A stretch of 64,000 bases of DNA, taken from Clostridia bacterium (lineage in GTDB: Bacteria > Bacillota > Clostridia > Peptostreptococcales > Anaerovoracaceae). The stretch is taken from NCBI GenBank assembly GCA_910575405.1, contig CAJTER010000023.1, positions 1-64,000 on the forward strand, given 5' to 3'. The notes beneath the pieces were generated by a model. It made no database searches. It saw only the letters and a program-made list of their open reading frames with translations, and had not been told where the DNA came from. Below are positions 1 through 8,802 of the stretch, piece after piece; positions within the stretch are counted from its first letter, which is position 1; each line of letters starts with the position of its first letter. A program made the position numbers and the translations under genes.

Positions 1-70
1 ATCTGCCCGAGTCACATAATTGGGCAATCCTGATTTTCTCCTCAGGTGTCGCTTTCGTTTTGACTGGCAT
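1..70 (-). CDS. IS transposase N-terminus (partial, runs off window)
   Basis: The first 23 codons of a gene read leftward off the window. They begin MPVKTKATPEEKIRIAQL, which resembles the N-terminal helix-turn-helix of IS3-like orfA transposases. The ATG is preceded by GAAGGGAGTTTTTCT, a good ribosome site. Only this short piece is visible, so the IS family is tentative. It lies next to a secreted-protein gene (436-978) that appears cut short, consistent with an IS insertion. Confidence 0.6.
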   Translation of the reverse strand, partial: MPVKTKATPEEKIRIAQLCDSGR

Positions 71-435
71 AGAAAAACTCCCTTCATGATCAATAGTGTT
101 TTTTTGTTTCACTGTCTCTCATAAAGGGAGCATATCATTGTTTCTAATGCGACAGCCCCTTTTCTGAGAACAGCTAAAAATGGCAGTATACTCCACCCCG
201 CAGTCCTGGAAAATTGGTCTCCATTCCAGATTGCAACTGTCCTGCTCATTGGAAAGCTGTTCGATATTCAATTAGCTGTCATAAGGGATGAGCCACCGTG
301 ATCAAATGGTGCGCCAAACAACAGCAGGAATGAGTTAGTATTTATAAGTCAAATTTGTTGCAATAAAATTCTGATATATCTGCGTGGTTCATTCTAATGA
401 AACACCACACTTCAAGAATGGTGCTTTGTAATGTA
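71..435. other. Gene-free stretch between IS transposase and truncated secreted protein
   Basis: About 365 bp with no convincing ORF. It should contain the transposase promoter and one IS end, because the transposase reads leftward from 70. I could not define the terminal inverted repeat with only one end in view. Confidence 0.4.
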
Positions 436-978
436 TCATTTAATGGCTATACAATGAATTTCACTCAAAGATGGTATATTGTAAAATACCTTTGAGGTGA
501 CATACAATGTATGGTTTCCAAGCGCACCATTTATAATGGAGGCTCCGTTTCCAAGTGTTACATTTGCACCTGAGCCGATATACATAACTCTCATATTACC
601 ACCGCCGTCCACTGTCAGACTGTTTATAGCCAAGGTGCCGGCTACCATGAGAAGTCCCTGCGTATAGCTCTGCTGTGCACTTTTAAATTCTGCGTCGCTC
701 ATGTGAATCGTCAGCTTTACACTGCCAGAGCTTCCCGACAAGGTTATATTCTTGTCCTCCGGTATCTCCAGGGGCTTTGTGAGCTGAATGCTTTGCTGCA
801 GTTGGATCGTTTCTCCTACTGCGGCATTTAAAATCGCATTTCTGAGACCTTCTTCGTTGGAAACTGAAGCTGTCTTTGTGCTGCTCGCCGCATATCCCGT
901 TGCCGGAATGGACATTACCAAGAGAAGAACTACCGTTAAGATCATGCAAATTCCTCTTTTTCTGCATTTGTTTAACAT
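436..978 (-). CDS. Secreted beta-helix-like surface protein, probably truncated
   Basis: This 180-aa protein starts at the ATG at 978, behind GAAAGGAAGC. It has a basic N-terminus, a hydrophobic core and an AxA-type cleavage site (ATGYAA), so it is exported. The mature part (residues about 40-160) has the repeated Gly/Asn/Val texture of right-handed beta-helix or adhesin repeats, with motifs such as LTVDGGGNMRVMYIGSGANV. Surface proteins of this kind are normally several hundred residues long. Here the repeat pattern stops near residue 160 and is replaced by an unrelated tail, and an IS transposase lies just beyond. I infer C-terminal loss by insertion or rearrangement. It lies 47 bp downstream of the lipoprotein gene on the same strand and may be cotranscribed with it. 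The ligand is unknown. Confidence 0.6.
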   Translation of the reverse strand: MLNKCRKRGICMILTVVLLLVMSIPATGYAASSTKTASVSNEEGLRNAILNAAVGETIQLQQSIQLTKPLEIPEDKNITLSGSSGSVKLTIHMSDAEFKSAQQSYTQGLLMVAGTLAINSLTVDGGGNMRVMYIGSGANVTLGNGASIINGALGNHTLYVTSKVFYNIPSLSEIHCIAIK

Positions 979-1025
979 ATTGCTTCCTTTCTGCATATCG
1001 TTGCTGCTTTTATATATCCTCTGTG

Positions 1026-2729
1026 TTAGCTCCCTGCCAGAATCTTGTTTACCTGGCTGTCAGAAAGATTATATCTGTAAAATTTTGAGTAAAATTTCTT
1101 TATCTCACTTTTCACCTGGCTTTCCGAATAAGCTCCATGAAATTTCCAGGCAACCCATTTTGCTCCCAGAATAGATTCTGCAGAACCTTTTGTCCAGCTT
1201 CCAACTCCTTTCGGATTTACATAAATATCATAGTTTCCCCGAATATAGGAAGTAACCATACTCCCGTCCTTTGCCAGAAAGCCGTAATCTGTTACATTGT
1301 TAGCTGTAACGCGGCCATAAACCTTCCAGGTATCCGACGCTTGAATTTTGTTTTTTATCGAGCTGCTTTCTACAAGAATTGCTTTGAAGTTCTGCTCACC
1401 CAGCCCGATGTCTATTGACTCGCCGCTTTTCACTCTGGCAAAGCTCTCATTTGTATCTCCATAAAAAATATGGCTTCCGGATGTTTTGTGTTCAAATACA
1501 TTGCGGTTAAGAGGGACTGCTGCATATTCGGAGCGATTATCACGCACAAATCTGGCGCCGTTGTTGCAAACCCCTGCAACACTGAGGAAATAGCTCAGGG
1601 GGCTTTTGCTGTAGCCCTGGGGTGCAACTGCCACACCGCTGCTGTCCTTATAAAGGGAAGCTCCCGTGTTTGTAGTAATCGTATAAGAAGTATTTTCCCA
1701 ATCTGATAGATACAGCGTATACTGCCCATTGGATGCTGTACTGTGGGCGTTCTTTTTTCCTGTATTAAAGTCAATATTATTCCAGGTAAAAAGCCCTGTT
1801 TTGCCTTTGACCTCTGAAATCATATCTTTGCAGTAGGATACGTATTCGGCGGCCAGCTTTTTCGCATTCACCCCGCCTTTTTGGCCGCTTCGGTCGCCTA
1901 TCATGTCCCCGGTAATAGTTACAGCATCCTGGATATTATCTGATGAAGTCAGGGCGGGAAGTGTGATACATGCAATCTTTTTTTCTTTCAGAATCGACCG
2001 TTGACTATCACTGAAGCTGCCCTGTCCACTGACATTGATGCATACATCGGGCTTCATGCTCAACAGTTTGTTGAAATTAGACGAAGACATGACTGATGTT
2101 CCATCCCCCTGCCATAGAGTTGCCGCCTTGCCCACATCCTGAGATGCAAATACCTGACCTACTAGGGAGTTTGCAGTAAAGCTTGTGGAGCTCCCTGAAA
2201 TAATACTCTTTCCACCCAGCATCTGTACGATAGCTGCGGCATCTCCCGCCGCTACTACAGAATTGACCTGCTCCGGCAGATCCACCACAGTTCCATTTGC
2301 ATCGTAAATCTGGCGATCATTGGGGTTGTTCGATGCTCCTGCGCTGCTGTCATCCTCTGAAGCCTGCTCTTTATCGCCCCGTTCGCCTGTTTTTGTTCCG
2401 CTGCTGTCGTTAGCATCGTTATTCTTTGTGTCAGGATCATACTTTGTATTGGAAGCCTCTCCTTCGTTTTTCTCATTTCCCTTTTTTGAGGCCTGATGCT
2501 CTTCATCCGTCTTCTTGTCTGTCTGCTCCGATTTCTTTTTGGGTAGCTCTTTATTCTGGTTCCGACTGTCCTCTCTGTTTTGTGCCACCTTCAGATCGTT
2601 TTGAAAGTCAATGTCTTTGGAAGCCTGGTCATAAATAATTTCCTCTATCACCCGACTTTCCCTGCAACCTGACAAACACAAAGCGCAAATCAGGATCAGG
2701 ATCAGAAGCCCTTTCGCTTTATGGCTCAT
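1026..2729 (-). CDS. ABC-type substrate-binding lipoprotein with long charged linker
   Basis: A 567-aa protein with a lipoprotein signal (LILILICALCLSGC, lipobox Cys at about residue 22). Residues about 50-135 are a low-complexity Lys/Glu/Asp/Ser/Asn spacer that should lift the domain away from the membrane. From about 145 the sequence resembles BtuF/FepB-type binding proteins (VVDLPEQVNSVVAAGDAAAI, then MKPDVCINVSG). The C-terminal half extends well beyond the usual family length of about 300 residues. No permease or ATPase gene is adjacent, so the substrate cannot be read from context. It may act as an adhesin-like or orphan binding protein. A 24-bp palindrome lies about 100 bp upstream and is a candidate operator. 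The start at 2729 is supported by the signal peptide, although the ribosome site (AAAGGA) is weak and distant. Confidence 0.65.
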   Translation of the reverse strand: MSHKAKGLLILILICALCLSGCRESRVIEEIIYDQASKDIDFQNDLKVAQNREDSRNQNKELPKKKSEQTDKKTDEEHQASKKGNEKNEGEASNTKYDPDTKNNDANDSSGTKTGERGDKEQASEDDSSAGASNNPNDRQIYDANGTVVDLPEQVNSVVAAGDAAAIVQMLGGKSIISGSSTSFTANSLVGQVFASQDVGKAATLWQGDGTSVMSSSNFNKLLSMKPDVCINVSGQGSFSDSQRSILKEKKIACITLPALTSSDNIQDAVTITGDMIGDRSGQKGGVNAKKLAAEYVSYCKDMISEVKGKTGLFTWNNIDFNTGKKNAHSTASNGQYTLYLSDWENTSYTITTNTGASLYKDSSGVAVAPQGYSKSPLSYFLSVAGVCNNGARFVRDNRSEYAAVPLNRNVFEHKTSGSHIFYGDTNESFARVKSGESIDIGLGEQNFKAILVESSSIKNKIQASDTWKVYGRVTANNVTDYGFLAKDGSMVTSYIRGNYDIYVNPKGVGSWTKGSAESILGAKWVAWKFHGAYSESQVKSEIKKFYSKFYRYNLSDSQVNKILAGS

Positions 2730-2829
2730 GCTATTTTACAATCCTTTCCATTCATAAATCTCATAAATCGTTTGGTATGTTTTTCATTTTGGCTTCTGCC
2801 CTTAACAGTCTACCACTTAGTTCCAAAAT

Positions 2830-2853
2830 AGAGTGTTGGATATCCAACACTCT
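2830..2853. promoter_or_regulatory. Perfect 24-bp palindrome, candidate operator
   Basis: The half-site AGAGTGTTGGAT is followed directly by its exact reverse complement. There is no loop and no following T-run, so it is unlikely to be a terminator. It lies 100 bp upstream of the lipoprotein start and about 70 bp before a strong ribosome site facing the other way (2911-2920). This fits an operator for a homodimeric repressor in a divergent promoter region. The regulator is not identified. Confidence 0.55.
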
Positions 2854-2925
2854 TGTAAATTTTTTTAACTTTATTGGTAAACCTGCCCAATAGGTGCAGC
2901 AGGTGTGTGAGGAGGAGGAAAGCAA

Positions 2926-2964
2926 ATGGCCAGAATAAATCAACATCGGCCGACAGAATTTTGA
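2926..2964 (+). other. 12-codon ORF behind a strong ribosome site, possible regulator remnant
   Basis: GAGGAGGAGGAAAGCAA is followed by an ATG and only 12 sense codons (MARINQHRPTEF). The ribosome site is too good for random sequence, and the N-terminus could be the start of a TetR-like regulator whose body has been deleted. It could also be a leader peptide. Nothing further downstream matches a regulator. Confidence 0.3.
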
Positions 2965-3010
2965 AAAAATGCGTACGCGGAATAATTTTTATGTGGATAT
3001 ATGGCCCATT

Positions 3011-3739
3011 TTACCAAAGACTGGTATAATACCGCGCTACAATGCTGTGGTTTGCTATATGTTCCAAGCGGTCGGAAAGGGGCTGGAGGTGGGCGTTCTC
3101 TCCGTATTTTTTCTTCAGCGCCCGCTCCAGGAGGTAGTCGCAAATGGCCGGATTTTTTGGCAGCAGAGGGCCGTGGAGATAGGTGGCGACCACGTTTTTG
3201 TAGAGAACGCCTTCGTATCCGGATTCTTCCGTGTTTCCATACCCGTAGAGGACTCTGCCCAGGGGGCTATGATCGCCGATATTGGTCCTGCCTCCGTGGT
3301 TTTCAAAGCCCGTAACCGGCTCTGGGCAGAGGGGACTTTTGAGGATAATGTTGCTCACCAGCCGCTTTGGCTCCCATTCCGTATAAATGTTGAGAATTCC
3401 CAGACCCTCCAAGGTCTTCACCCCGGTGCGATAATAATTTCCCAGGAGCTGGTAGCCTCCGCAGACTGCAAGAACCGTTCCGTTTTCCCTTACATAGGCC
3501 TCAAAGTCCCGGCGGATCTCCTTTAGCTGCCCGCAGGCCAGCTCTTGCTCCCGATCCGGGCCGCCCCCCAGGAGCACCAGATCCAACCTGTCAAAGTCAA
3601 CCCTGCTGCCGGATTGGCAGGGGATGACCTCTGCCTCAATTCCCCGCCACTGCAGGCGCTTTTTTAGGCACTGGATATTGCCGGTGTCCCCGTACAGGTT
3701 CAGCAGATCCGGATATAAATGGCCAATTGTCAGTTTCAT
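3011..3739 (-). CDS. gatD: Lipid II isoglutaminyl synthase, glutamine amidotransferase subunit GatD
   Basis: This 242-aa class I glutamine amidotransferase subunit hydrolyses glutamine and passes ammonia to MurT. MurT then amidates the alpha-carboxyl of D-Glu in the lipid II stem peptide. The CobB/CobQ-like fold is shown by LLGGGPDREQ (about 57-66), the nucleophile Cys93 in AVCGGYQLLG, and His189 in TYLHGPLLPKNP. The length matches the GatD family. Its ATG overlaps the murT stop by 4 bp (ATGA), so the two are translationally coupled, as is usual for this pair. The complex acts on the cytoplasmic side of the membrane before lipid II is flipped. D-Glu amidation is needed for efficient cross-linking in many Gram-positives. 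Confidence 0.93.
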   Translation of the reverse strand: MKLTIGHLYPDLLNLYGDTGNIQCLKKRLQWRGIEAEVIPCQSGSRVDFDRLDLVLLGGGPDREQELACGQLKEIRRDFEAYVRENGTVLAVCGGYQLLGNYYRTGVKTLEGLGILNIYTEWEPKRLVSNIILKSPLCPEPVTGFENHGGRTNIGDHSPLGRVLYGYGNTEESGYEGVLYKNVVATYLHGPLLPKNPAICDYLLERALKKKYGENAHLQPLSDRLEHIANHSIVARYYTSLW

Positions 3740-5220
3740 GATAACAGTTCTCCCTTTTCTAAGCTTCGTTTTTTTGACTCGTTCTTTTGCGGCTTTTCCT
3801 TTCCCCGGCCTTCCTCTGCCAGCTCCTGCAGCAGCCGGTTTGCTTGATGCAGCCCTGAATAGTTGACAATTATGTACAGGTTCTCGCTTCCGCAGCGCAA
3901 AGCCTGTCTCACAGCCTGCTCCAGGCTTTCGGCTATACGGCAGGGGATGTTCTCATATTTGAGGCGCAGGGCCATGTCGTAGCGGCGGCTCCCGCAGACG
4001 GTGATGGAAGCAAGTCCCGATCCGTCTCCCGCAAGATGGCGGAAGTCCACGTCCCAGAGCCAGGAAACGTCCCTTCCATCCTGCCAGGCGTCGTTAATCT
4101 GAATGAGCAGATCCTTTGGCCCCGGTTCCCCCAGAAGAAGGGAAATTTTCTGCTGAAAACCTACCGGATTTTTGGCCAGATGCAGCTGAATCCGCATCCG
4201 GCCAATGCAAAAGCGATTTTCACGCTTGTTTCCATAGTCAAAGCCTTCCAGCGCTTCCTTAAGGTGCGGGGCGGGAATCTTCAGCGCCCGAATGGCTCCA
4301 TAGGCGGCAAGTGTGTTGCAGATGTTATAGGGCGCTCTGGCCTTTGAATGGATCCGCATATTTCCCAGGCAAAAAGACCAGACTCCCTTTTGCAGCTGAA
4401 TTTCTGATGCTGTGTAATCCGGAGACGGACGCGCGAAACCGCAGCCTGTGCATTTCCAGATCCCCAGCTGGCCGTAGTGAAAAAAGTCGTATTCCAGCCG
4501 CTTGCCGCAGAAGGGACAAAAGCATCCTTCCCGCACATCGGAACGCGCGCTGGCAGCAAAAACAGGCTGGTTGATGCCATAGGTGACCACCGGATTTTCA
4601 CACCGGGGCAGCAGGGAGCAGAGCAGCGCATCGTCACAGTCCACCACCAGCTTTGCCCGGGGCGCCGCGGCAATGGCATTTTGCACTTTCTCAAGTATCA
4701 GCTCCACCTCTCCGAACCGATCCAGCTGATCCCGGAACAAATTGGTCAGGATCACGCAGTCGGGCTGCAGCAGAGGCAGGATACCGGCGGAAGCATTTTC
4801 ATCCACCTCCAGGCAGACGTAATCCCCCTTCAGACAGCCCCGCCGGTCAAAGGCAAGGGCCAGGGCGGAAAGAACGCCATTCAGCATATTAGCCCCAGTT
4901 CGGTTGATGACCACGCGACTTCCTTCTGTCTCCAGAATGCAGCACAAAATGCTGTTAGTCGTAGTCTTTCCATTGGTGCCCATTACCACAAAAATCGGTT
5001 TTCCCTGCCTGCGAACCGCCTGCGCCAGATGCGTTAAAATCTCCGGCTCCACCAGCCGGGCAACATAGCCGGGCAGAGCCGCTCCGCCTCCCTTTTTCCA
5101 CTTTCTGAGCCACCAGCCCGCCAGTTTCGCAGCGTGAATCGCAAGCCGGGTGCGCAGAGCCAGCCCTCCGTTTTCTCCTCTGTTCCCTTCCGCATTTGAC
5201 AATTCCACATTTGCTCCCAT
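3736..5220 (-). CDS. murT: Lipid II isoglutaminyl synthase, Mur-ligase subunit MurT
   Basis: A 494-aa Mur-ligase-type ATPase, partner of GatD. The P-loop MGTNGKTTTNS is at about 80-90. The middle domain carries the four-cysteine zinc ribbon typical of MurT (CPFC, then CTGC about 20 residues later). The C-terminal DUF1727 region includes FDYGNKRENRF. I start it at the ATG at 5220, 8 nt after GGAAAGGGGAAA. An in-frame extension to 5334 adds 38 residues unlike the family, and even 494 aa is slightly long. The N-terminal 50 residues are poorly conserved. The gene is divergent from the FIST gene, with 237 bp between the two start codons. Confidence 0.92.
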   Translation of the reverse strand: MGANVELSNAEGNRGENGGLALRTRLAIHAAKLAGWWLRKWKKGGGAALPGYVARLVEPEILTHLAQAVRRQGKPIFVVMGTNGKTTTNSILCCILETEGSRVVINRTGANMLNGVLSALALAFDRRGCLKGDYVCLEVDENASAGILPLLQPDCVILTNLFRDQLDRFGEVELILEKVQNAIAAAPRAKLVVDCDDALLCSLLPRCENPVVTYGINQPVFAASARSDVREGCFCPFCGKRLEYDFFHYGQLGIWKCTGCGFARPSPDYTASEIQLQKGVWSFCLGNMRIHSKARAPYNICNTLAAYGAIRALKIPAPHLKEALEGFDYGNKRENRFCIGRMRIQLHLAKNPVGFQQKISLLLGEPGPKDLLIQINDAWQDGRDVSWLWDVDFRHLAGDGSGLASITVCGSRRYDMALRLKYENIPCRIAESLEQAVRQALRCGSENLYIIVNYSGLHQANRLLQELAEEGRGKEKPQKNESKKRSLEKGELLS

Positions 5221-5379
5221 TATGACATTTCCCCTTTCCAAGATATACGGGCAGTATAACAGGCCCATGTATCCGGATTGAATCATGTACAGGCCCATTT
5301 TTTCAGTTGCAATTGTACGCACAAATATCCACATTCTCTATCAGAAGCGCGACATTAAAAAAATATTCTCCGATTCTAA

Positions 5380-5409
5380 TTGACGCTTTGGCAGGATCTA
5401 AAGTATAAT
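5380..5409 (+). promoter_or_regulatory. Sigma-A-type promoter of the FIST/chemoreceptor pair
   Basis: TTGACG (5380-5385), an 18-bp spacer and TATAAT (5404-5409). Transcription should begin near 5416. A FIST start codon at 5380 would lie inside the -35 box, so the GTG at 5458 is the better start. Confidence 0.7.
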
Positions 5410-5457
5410 AAATTAGATTATACACAAATCCATATTATGGAGGAAAGGGGCTGCACA

Positions 5458-6513
5458 GTGAAACAATTTTTTGGTATGAGCCAACACGGAGATCTGAGGG
5501 AAGCGCTCCGCAGTTTAACTGCACCTCAGTTCATTATGCTGCTGTCCAATGACAGGCAGTTCGAGGCCCATGTAAAAGAGCTTCAGGAGCTTTATCCGGC
5601 AATCCCCAGCATTGGATGCATTGGCATGGCTTATGATACAAGAGTCGTTGAAAACGGTGTCGCGGTTATTGCATTTTCAGACGGCGTCACTGCAGCGGCA
5701 AATGTATTAGAAGAAGTATCCGTCATGCCTGTCAAATACATCGAACGCTTAGAACAGGATATAAAAGCCGTAAATGGCTCACAGAAAGATACGGTATGCA
5801 TTGACTTTTGCTGCGGAAACGATGCCTGTGTGCTTACAACACTTCACACAGCATTAAAGCGCAGGAATATTTCCCTTGTAGGCGGAACCGGAGGCGAGGG
5901 CAGGGTTTCCGCAAACGGAAGGATTTACAAAGACGCGGTAGCTTATGGACTCATCCGCAATAACAACGGAAGAGTGAAGGCTTACAAGGAAAATATTTAC
6001 CACAAGATGGGCGATTATCGCTTTATCGCTTCTAAGACAGACAAGTCCAAGTACATAATCGGCGCACTGAACGGACGGCCTGCCAAACAGGTATACGAGG
6101 AGATCCTCCATGTTACAGATCGGGAGATCCTGACACAGACCTTCAAAAATCCTTTTGGCAAAGTCAATGGTGATGATATTTGCATTATTTCCATTAAAGA
6201 AGTGCAGGGAAATGCTTTGGCATGTTTCCGTCAGGTCAATGATTCCGATGTCCTCATTATGTTGGAATTAGGTGACTACAAGCAAATTGTAAAGAATACA
6301 ATTGCGACAATCCGACAGGATTTCCCACGGATTTCGGCTGTCTTTTCCGTAAACTGCCTGTTCCGCTACAAATTATTCAGTGAAAATCAGTATATGGGCG
6401 AGTATCTCCGGGAAATGAGCGCCCTGGGCCATCACGCCGGACTTGTAGGCTATGGTGAACATTACAACAACCGATTTGTAAACCAGTCCATGACCTGCGT
6501 GGCCTTTGAGTAA
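5458..6513 (+). CDS. FIST-domain sensory protein
   Basis: A 351-aa cytoplasmic protein with FIST_N (about 5-190) and FIST_C (about 200-345) domains. These are proposed small-ligand, possibly amino-acid, sensors in signal transduction proteins. Visible family features include SIGCIGMAYDTRVVENGVAVIAF near the start and the glycine-rich LVGGTGGEGR. It has no signal peptide or membrane segment. The GTG start at 5458 follows GGAGGAAAGGGG and lies downstream of the promoter at 5380-5409. The stop is 12 bp before a soluble methyl-accepting protein, so the two form an operon. I infer that FIST binds a cytosolic ligand and passes the signal to the chemoreceptor or a shared partner. The ligand is unknown. 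Confidence 0.82.
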   Translation: MKQFFGMSQHGDLREALRSLTAPQFIMLLSNDRQFEAHVKELQELYPAIPSIGCIGMAYDTRVVENGVAVIAFSDGVTAAANVLEEVSVMPVKYIERLEQDIKAVNGSQKDTVCIDFCCGNDACVLTTLHTALKRRNISLVGGTGGEGRVSANGRIYKDAVAYGLIRNNNGRVKAYKENIYHKMGDYRFIASKTDKSKYIIGALNGRPAKQVYEEILHVTDREILTQTFKNPFGKVNGDDICIISIKEVQGNALACFRQVNDSDVLIMLELGDYKQIVKNTIATIRQDFPRISAVFSVNCLFRYKLFSENQYMGEYLREMSALGHHAGLVGYGEHYNNRFVNQSMTCVAFE

Positions 6514-6525
6514 GGGGGGAAGCAA

Positions 6526-7473
6526 ATGTTTTTTCAAAAAAAGGCACAAACACAGCCGGATCCGCCGCTTCAGGGAAGCAATCTGTATCCGGTATCGTAT
6601 GTTATCAACAATCTGGACGAATACAAGGATATACTCATACAAAACGAAGTTGCATCCCTGCAGGAACTGAGCATGGTGAGCAGTTCCTTTGACAGCGTCC
6701 TTACAGAAGCGGAGAATTTTCAGGACAAACTGCAGGATTTCGGACAGACCTTCTCCAATATTGAGCAGACTTCCCGCAATTTTGATGCGGTAAAGGAAGA
6801 TATCGGCGGGTCCGTTTCACAGGCGCAGGAAGAGGTGGAAGAGCTGAAAAGCAGTTCTTTGCAGGTGGAGTCCCGGTTTCATGAAATGGCCAGCACTTTT
6901 GCGGCCCTGCTTTCCTCAGTAGATGAGATAAAGCGGTATATGAGCAAAATCGTATCTATTGCCGAGCAGACCAATATCCTTGCGCTGAACGCTTCCATTG
7001 AGGCGGCTAGGGCCGGTGAAGCAGGTAAAGGCTTTGCTGTCGTGGCTGTGGAGGTAAAAAAACTGGCAGATGAAATCAAGGAAATGGCAGGAGAGGTAGA
7101 CACCAGTCTGGGCGATGTTCAGGCTGGCACGGATCAGCTGAGCAGCAGTATCGACACTTCCCAGGAAGCCCTGAGCCAGAGTATCGATAAGGTCAACGAA
7201 ACGTATGAAATGTTCGATCAAATCACCCAGGCCGCAGAGGGGGCCACTGCTGTACAGTCGGAAATTTCTCAGGCAATCGCGAATTCGGAGATTGCGCTGC
7301 AAAGTCTTCAGGCTTTCTTTGAACAGATCAAGGAACAGTATCAGCAGGTCGTAATGCATATTAATAAAGCCAGCAAGCTGGGGACTACCAAGAGCGCCAT
7401 GTTTGAGGATATCGACAATATGATGTCTCAAATTGTGCCCATCCTGCAGGAAAAATTCCCTGGCCAGATATAG
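6526..7473 (+). CDS. Soluble methyl-accepting chemotaxis protein
   Basis: This 315-aa protein has no transmembrane segment. Residues about 40-130 are coiled coil. The MCP signalling hairpin tip is at about 140-180 ([24 protein letters not shown]), the CheA/CheW contact region. The C-terminal helical arm runs to about 300. No HAMP or Cache domain is present, so it probably works in a cytosolic array or takes its input from the FIST protein encoded just upstream. The ribosome site is AAGGGGGGAAGC. A bidirectional terminator follows at 7487-7516. A second, membrane-anchored chemoreceptor is at 26898-28910, so the host is probably motile. Confidence 0.88.
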   Translation: MFFQKKAQTQPDPPLQGSNLYPVSYVINNLDEYKDILIQNEVASLQELSMVSSSFDSVLTEAENFQDKLQDFGQTFSNIEQTSRNFDAVKEDIGGSVSQAQEEVEELKSSSLQVESRFHEMASTFAALLSSVDEIKRYMSKIVSIAEQTNILALNASIEAARAGEAGKGFAVVAVEVKKLADEIKEMAGEVDTSLGDVQAGTDQLSSSIDTSQEALSQSIDKVNETYEMFDQITQAAEGATAVQSEISQAIANSEIALQSLQAFFEQIKEQYQQVVMHINKASKLGTTKSAMFEDIDNMMSQIVPILQEKFPGQI

Positions 7474-7486
7474 AAAGCGTAAATTT

Positions 7487-7516
7487 AAAAAGGGCGAATC
7501 CATATCGCCCTTTTTT
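7487..7516. terminator. Bidirectional terminator after the chemoreceptor gene
   Basis: AAAAAGGGCGA, a 7-nt loop, then TCGCCCTTTTTT. The hairpin has A and T runs on both sides and serves the chemoreceptor on + and the small gene at 7534-7671 on -. Confidence 0.8.
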
Positions 7517-7533
7517 GCTGTGTGCCCGTATGG

Positions 7534-7671
7534 TTATTTTGCAGGATTCCCTTTCGGCTTGTACTGCTCCTCGCCGGTCTCAATAAAGAGAACAAAATCA
7601 TTGATGTCCTTGTCGCTCCAGCCTGCCGCTCTGAGACCTAAAATCAATCTTGCTACTTCTGACATATTCAT
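7534..7671 (-). CDS. Conserved 45-aa small protein
   Basis: A 45-codon ORF beginning MNMSEVARLILGLRAAGW and ending NPAK, behind AGGGGATATAAGGAT. It contains LRAAGWSDKDINDFVLFIETGEEQY, a compact helix-turn-helix-like pattern I associate with tiny conserved proteins in Clostridia, annotated only as hypothetical. It has no membrane segment. It ends just before the terminator at 7487-7516 and stands alone. A distant look-alike is at 16599-16721. The function is unknown. Confidence 0.7.
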   Translation of the reverse strand: MNMSEVARLILGLRAAGWSDKDINDFVLFIETGEEQYKPKGNPAK

Positions 7672-7881
7672 ATCCTTATATCCCCTCCTTTTCAGTTTGC
7701 CTATAGTGTACTGGCCATCCGGTCTGATCTCCTGTTTTCATTGTACCATACATTCTTTTGCCTATGCCAGACATATTCTGTATCATCCGGCGTTTCTGTA
7801 TAACGCTGCTGCAGATCTTCCTGTTTTTTCATCTGCCATAATATTGGAGAATTTCTGTCCTGCCCGCCCTTACGACGTCCG

Positions 7882-8802
7882 CTATTTCCACAGCTTTTCC
7901 GGATACAGCCCCTTATCCTTCATGGACTGGAGGGCAGCTGTCACCGTTTCCTTGTCCTTGCGGTAGGTTACGCCGTACCATTTGTCGTGGCAGGGGAGGA
8001 TGGTTACTGTGGCTTTGCCCTCTTTTACCAGGGTATCCGTGACCAGTGGAAGATAATATTCGCCCTTCAGCGGGTTCTCTGCCAGAATCCTTTCCATCTG
8101 CTCCGGCATCCGCTGTTCCATTTCCTCCATCATGCTCTTAGTATATCCCCAAAAGTTCATAGAAACAGTGGCATCCCCCGGCAGCACATGCCAAGTTTCT
8201 CCCTCGTCCTCTGTATAGGCAATTCCCTCCGGCCGCCTCATGATTTTCGTCCGCTCATTTACCGCCGCCAAAGTTCCGTCCGCTGCAACTTCACATACGC
8301 CCCGGGCAACGTGGCCGTTTTCCGTAATGGTATTTTCCAGTTTGAATCCCACCATGCAGTAGGAATAGGTTTCCCCGTCCTCATGAGTCTGCAGGAAGTC
8401 GTAAATGCTCTGAAAACCTCCCGGTCCATAGTAGTCATCGGCGTTAATAACCGCGAAGGGGCCGTCGATGAGGCGCCTGCAGCTCAAAATCGCGTGAGCT
8501 GTGCCCCACGGCTTTTCCCGCCCCTCTGGAATCGCAAAGCCCTGGGGGATATCGTCCAGCTTTTGGAAGGCGTATTCCACCTTCAGGTGTTTTCCCGCCC
8601 TGCTGTCGATGAGCTCCCGAAAGTCAGCTTCCATTTCTTCTTTAATTACAAATATGGCCCGCTTAAAGCCTGCCATCATGGCGTCGTAGAGGGAAAAGTC
8701 CAGGATGATTTCCCCCTGGTTGGTAATCGAGTCCATTTGCTTCAGGCCGCCGTAGCGGGAACCCATGCCCGCTGCCATTATGATCAATGTTGGTTCTTTC
8801 AT
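7882..8802 (-). CDS. Sugar-phosphate nucleotidyltransferase family protein
   Basis: A 306-aa protein with the NTP_transferase Rossmann-like fold. The nucleotide-binding signature MAAGMGSRYGGLKQM is at residues 9-23 (GxGxR plus Lys). The metal-binding Asp pair is in VINADDYYG near 120. Family members transfer NMP to a sugar phosphate or alcohol phosphate. The sugar is unknown, and there are no neighbouring dehydratase or glycosyltransferase genes to name it. The ATG follows AAAAGGGGAGCAAGC. It lacks the left-handed beta-helix acyltransferase domain of GlmU or GlgC. It is likely monocistronic, being separated from the M20 peptidase gene by about 265 bp. Confidence 0.75.
   Translation of the reverse strand: MKEPTLIIMAAGMGSRYGGLKQMDSITNQGEIILDFSLYDAMMAGFKRAIFVIKEEMEADFRELIDSRAGKHLKVEYAFQKLDDIPQGFAIPEGREKPWGTAHAILSCRRLIDGPFAVINADDYYGPGGFQSIYDFLQTHEDGETYSYCMVGFKLENTITENGHVARGVCEVAADGTLAAVNERTKIMRRPEGIAYTEDEGETWHVLPGDATVSMNFWGYTKSMMEEMEQRMPEQMERILAENPLKGEYYLPLVTDTLVKEGKATVTILPCHDKWYGVTYRKDKETVTAALQSMKDKGLYPEKLWK

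Noticed and set aside
2761-2946. 61-aa minus-strand ORF upstream of the lipoprotein gene
   Set aside because: It crosses the palindrome and has no ribosome site or family; it is an unlikely gene.
5380-5457. FIST gene start at 5380
   Set aside because: The codon lies in the -35 box of a good promoter; the GTG at 5458 has a strong ribosome site.
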